A DNA stretch of 64,000 nucleotides. Source: an uncultured Bacteroidales bacterium. Lineage in GTDB: Bacteria; Bacteroidota; Bacteroidia; Bacteroidales; Paludibacteraceae. Of this stretch, positions 61,438 through 64,000 are shown piece by piece. The notes below the pieces were generated by a model. That model searched no databases, was not told the DNA's origin, and saw nothing but the letters and a program-made list of their open reading frames with translations. Each line of letters starts with the position of its first letter. Position 1 is the first letter of the stretch. The DNA is taken from NCBI GenBank assembly GCA_902799555.1, contig CADCBB010000006.1:1-64000 (forward strand), written 5' to 3'. The position numbers and the translations under genes are program-made.

Positions 61438-62103
61438 TTAAAAGTGCAGAATAGGCTTCCTAAAGCGCCACTTTCGCTGGCATTTTTTGTAGATCTTACC
61501 CGAATAGCGGAAATACAAATTCGGATCAAACTCTTTCTCGTGATACTCTATTTTAGAATATTTACCATTTTTATACTCGTATTCGGCCACATTTTGACGC
61601 GGCTCGCCTTTGGGAATATAGTTCTCTTTCCCATCTTTGTCTTCACTAATCCATTCTATCTCAATTGGTTTTCCTAAAGGAAGTCCCATATACAGCATTT
61701 CGTCATACACATGCGTGGAATGTCCATCATATTCGTGTTCGTCCACATGAAAACCACGAATCAAGAAAGATGCGCGATAGTGCTTAGCCTTATTCTCAAA
61801 TGTAACATCAACTCCTGAAATATGAAGATTAAGCCGCCCTATTTCGAAATAAGGAATCTCATTGCCTTTCCCTTCATTATCGTTGGTATGGTACATTATC
61901 GGGTCTTTCAGACCATCACTACCCTCTTCATGGTAGTAAAACTCAATGTCATCCAAATAAAGACGTTTCTTCCCTTCTATCAGAAAATAGCCTCCATAAA
62001 GCAATTCCTTTGCCATTTGACAAAACTGCTTGTCTAAATCGGCAAGTTTCTGATCATTAGGCAGATCAACCACTCCGTGAAATATTTTTAAGATATCATT
62101 CAT
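61438..62103 (-). CDS. Hypothetical protein, 221 aa
   Basis: No firm family. Residues 18-120 (YGGYFLIEGKKRLYLDDIEFYY, then a short HISGVDVTF strand and FLIRGF) recall, weakly, bacterial proteins related to 3-methyladenine DNA glycosylases. The C-terminus is basic and aromatic. The ATG at 62103 follows the DinD-like gene by 13 bp, so it is probably in the same unit. Confidence 0.6.
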   Translation of the reverse strand: MNDILKIFHGVVDLPNDQKLADLDKQFCQMAKELLYGGYFLIEGKKRLYLDDIEFYYHEEGSDGLKDPIMYHTNDNEGKGNEIPYFEIGRLNLHISGVDVTFENKAKHYRASFLIRGFHVDEHEYDGHSTHVYDEMLYMGLPLGKPIEIEWISEDKDGKENYIPKGEPRQNVAEYEYKNGKYSKIEYHEKEFDPNLYFRYSGKIYKKCQRKWRFRKPILHF

Positions 62104-62116
62104 GTAGAGTATCAAA

Positions 62117-62970
62117 TTATTCTTCCTCTGTATCTCCGTCAAATGGTAGTTCTTGCGCTTTACCTTCTTCTATCGGGCGAAGATAGTCAGATGCGCGTTC
62201 GGAAGAGATGACACTGCGACCTAATTGACGCTCAAGATCTTCCCGCGCGTTCTTTGCTACCTTTCCTCCTGCTTGTGCCGCTTGTTTACTTTCAACCATG
62301 CCTTTCGGATTTCGTTGACGCGACAACTCTGTGGTTGCCACCTCTGCCAGAGTGTTAAGCGCAAGTTCGACATTCGTCATATTATCACGCAAGTTCTCTT
62401 TGGTCAATCCCTTGTGGCGCTTATACTCTCCTGTAGTCATTCCGCTCCATGCTTGCGTCAGCACATTCGTCAAGATCGCAAAGTCCTTATGCTCCGTGAT
62501 ACCTGCCCGTTGCCACTCGTCGGTCAGCTCCTTGCGCATCTCTATGGAACGCATTCGTTCGTTGATCCATTTATCCGAATAGCCCTGCCGACGATAGTCC
62601 TCTACTGCCATTTGGAACGTCAGTTCAGGATCTATCATCTGGTCTATTCGCTGCTCGCCTAACTGCGCAAGCCATTGTTTCACCGGCTCTGCTTTCTTGG
62701 ACGGAATGGACTGAATAATGCGGAAAATACCCTGTAAATCAGCCATGTCCGTCAAACGTTTCTTACCATCTGCTGCGGGCAATTTCAACTGGTAACAATT
62801 TGTTACCGTTTCATTTCCCTCCTTTATTAGACGGCCTTTCAGCACTTTCCAATACTTCCGAGCTTGCTGATAGTCGAAACTACCGGTTAACACTTGTACT
62901 ATATCTACTACCGAGAACCAGTACTTTTCCTCTTTCCTTCAAAAAGTTGTATAGCAAAATTGTCTTCCAT
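62117..62970 (-). pseudogene. DinD/BRO-family protein with N-terminal frameshift
   Basis: The long frame encodes a DinD/BRO-like protein from KYWFSVVDIVQVLTGS onward, with AEPVKQWLAQLGEQRID, DKWINERMRSIEMRKELTDEW and KGLTKENLRDNMT as family markers. It has no good start. The ATG at 62970, placed right after the promoter, opens MEDNFAIQLFEGKR in another frame, which stops after 20 codons. A -1 shift near 62926 would join the two. Compared with relatives about 8-10 residues are also missing at the junction. The tail ends LPFDGDTEEE. Confidence 0.7.
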
Positions 62971-62990
62971 AGTAAAAACCTTTGCAACTG

Positions 62991-63022
62991 CAAAGGTACA
63001 ACAAAAATTTGGAATATACAAG
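62991..63022 (-). promoter_or_regulatory. Promoter of the DinD-like gene
   Basis: Minus-strand TACCTTTG (62998-62991) with CTTG at 63022-63019, gap 20 bp. It fixes the intended start at the ATG at 62970. Confidence 0.75.
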
Positions 63023-63082
63023 GATTTTATTGAAAAATTCAAATCTATTTGAAGATTTTGCTTAAAATGCTCAAATAGACAT

Positions 63083-63112
63083 CAAAAAAGGGTGAGGCAC
63101 CGCCCCACCCTG
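63083..63112 (-). terminator. Rho-independent terminator after the rubredoxin gene
   Basis: On the minus strand AGGGTGGGG pairs with CCTCACCCT and six T follow. Confidence 0.8.
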
Positions 63113-63120
63113 AATAAACA

Positions 63121-63255
63121 TTACGCTTCTGAGAACTGGTCTTTGCCTACACCGCAGATGGGGCAAACCCAATCTTCCGGGAGTTCATTAAACGCTTTTC
63201 CTGTTTCGCTGGGGTCATATTCGTACCCGCAGACATCACAAATGTACTTTGCCAT
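63121..63255 (-). CDS. Rubredoxin, 44 aa
   Basis: Small Fe(SCys)4 electron carrier. Both Cys pairs are exact: [12 protein letters not shown] (C6, C9) and [13 protein letters not shown] (C31, C34), with the usual aromatic core residues. It is 44 aa, a little shorter than most rubredoxins (about 52). It may pass electrons to rubrerythrin or superoxide reductase coded elsewhere. The first 9 codons and leader are tandemly duplicated upstream. Confidence 0.92.
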   Translation of the reverse strand: MAKYICDVCGYEYDPSETGKAFNELPEDWVCPICGVGKDQFSEA

Positions 63256-63305
63256 AGTTATAAAATTCAGACATCACAAATGTACTTTGCCATAGTTATA
63301 AAATT
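63230..63305. repeat. 38-bp tandem duplication of the rubredoxin start
   Basis: 63230-63267 and 63268-63305 are identical. The upstream copy carries an ATG at 63293 and encodes MAKYICDV, then TGA at 63267-63269, so an 8-aa upstream frame ends 11 nt before the real start. Confidence 0.9.
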
Positions 63306-63346
63306 TTATGTGAATAAGTTTTTTATTTTTTGTGGAGTATAGCGGA

Positions 63347-64000
63347 CTATTCTTCCTTTGTATCTCCGTCAAATGGCAAGGACGGTAATTCGAAGCGATC
63401 GAAGTCGGATTCGAAGATACGATCTTGAATGACCCGGTATTTCTCAAACTCCGTTTCTGCAAAAGCTTGGGCGAACTCGTGAGAGACAGAACCGGCATCT
63501 GTCAATATACGGTCATCAGTGGCTTCAAGAATGATGTCAATACGCTTTGACCAATCTTCCATCGTCATCGGGATATGCCGTTTCGCCATACGTTCTGCGG
63601 CATCCAAGACCGAGTTAACCAAACGTCCCATATCTTCCAACTCCGCTTCATTGAGGTAGTTCTTCGCTATACTGACGTCGGGTTTGACAATCTTTCCGTG
63701 CGGCGCATTCTCCCAAGTAGTCAGCCCCATGTGTTCTTTATCCGCATTAGCACGTGAGACAATCAGTTCAGCTGCTGTTTGCCCATGAACCGCATAGTGC
63801 ATCTTGTTCTGCACCTTTGCAAAGAACTCACGCGTAGTAGGTGCGTCGCGGTTATAGTCGATCGCAGTGGCGTATATATCGGTGAGTTTCTGATAGAATC
63901 GTCGTTCGGAGAGTCGAATCTCGCGAATCTCAGCCAACAGGTGCTCAAAATAATCTTCGCTGATAAATGCTCCGTTCTCCATTCGTTTCTTGTCGATGAC
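63347..64000 (-). CDS. RhuM-family protein, C-terminal part (cut by window edge)
   Basis: The frame stays open to 64000. FISEDYFEHLLAEIREIRLSE, FYQKLTDIYATAIDY, KMHYAVHGQTAAELIVSRA and the IAKNYLNEAELEDMGRLVN segment match the virulence/RhuM family, which is linked to mobile islands and whose biochemical role is unclear. About 120-150 N-terminal residues would lie beyond the window. It ends in LPFDGDTKEE, the same tail as the DinD-like protein. The rubredoxin gene may be read from the same transcript. Confidence 0.85.
   Translation of the reverse strand, partial: VIDKKRMENGAFISEDYFEHLLAEIREIRLSERRFYQKLTDIYATAIDYNRDAPTTREFFAKVQNKMHYAVHGQTAAELIVSRANADKEHMGLTTWENAPHGKIVKPDVSIAKNYLNEAELEDMGRLVNSVLDAAERMAKRHIPMTMEDWSKRIDIILEATDDRILTDAGSVSHEFAQAFAETEFEKYRVIQDRIFESDFDRFELPSLPFDGDTKEE

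Overview
The window is a continuous stretch of a Bacteroidota chromosome, most likely order Bacteroidales and an anaerobe. Direct evidence is the promoter style: TTTG, a 19-20 bp gap, then TAnnTTTG, often reading TACCTTTGC, with almost no Shine-Dalgarno sequences. Gene content agrees: DUF2723/TMEM260-like glycosyltransferase, fused CcsBA, methylmalonyl-CoA epimerase with a sodium-pumping methylmalonyl-CoA decarboxylase, YitT, rubredoxin and RhuM. I cannot name the genus. No rRNA, tRNA, CRISPR array or intact insertion sequence was seen.

Layout. 1-3.5 kb: translation genes (rplM-rpsI, rpsB-tsf). 3.5-7 kb: an AsmA-like protein facing recQ. 7-18.5 kb: one long leftward unit that starts with two nucleotide-sugar dehydrogenases, continues through flippase, polymerase, four GT2 enzymes, a DegT aminotransferase and a PglC-like initiating transferase, and runs on into gltX and recQ. 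18.7-27.9 kb: DUF2723 protein, COG0523 GTPase, MalY/PatB lyase, O-methyltransferase, Lrp/AsnC regulator, trpS, a lipoprotein and an outer-membrane protein. 27.9-30.1 kb: two gene-poor stretches full of small perfect palindromes around a DUF805 membrane protein. 30.1-39.6 kb: TPR protein, ribH, lysC, YitT, manA, rsmD, a short Rel-like ppGpp synthetase, recR, and small proteins. 39.7-45.5 kb: the methylmalonyl-CoA epimerase/decarboxylase operon, an orphan histidine kinase and ispE. 45.6-52.4 kb: an iron/haem cluster, with ferritin facing a porin-imelysin-dihaem oxidoreductase-CcsBA operon that diverges from a hemerythrin-LuxR regulator. 52.4-53.4 kb: a gene-poor stretch with a candidate structured RNA. 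53.4-56.1 kb: an XRE regulator and lon. 56.3-64 kb: an accessory region with HNH and PD-(D/E)XK nucleases, a YARHG protein, a VbhA-like regulator, an agmatine-deiminase-family protein, a frameshifted DinD-like gene, rubredoxin and a RhuM-like protein cut by the window edge.

The most unusual signals are not single genes. First, at least sixteen short tandem arrays (period 7, 8, 9 or 11 bp, several unrelated core words) sit at gene boundaries, and some run inside genes (ispE, rsmD, the O-methyltransferase, the end of gltX). Second, three divergent promoter pairs share exactly the same 48-bp interlocked geometry with a palindromic centre. Third, two stem-loops just before a start codon differ by compensatory base-pair changes. 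Fourth, the porin-imelysin-dihaem-CcsBA operon with its own haem-attachment protein and a hemerythrin-LuxR regulator looks like a self-contained iron or redox module.
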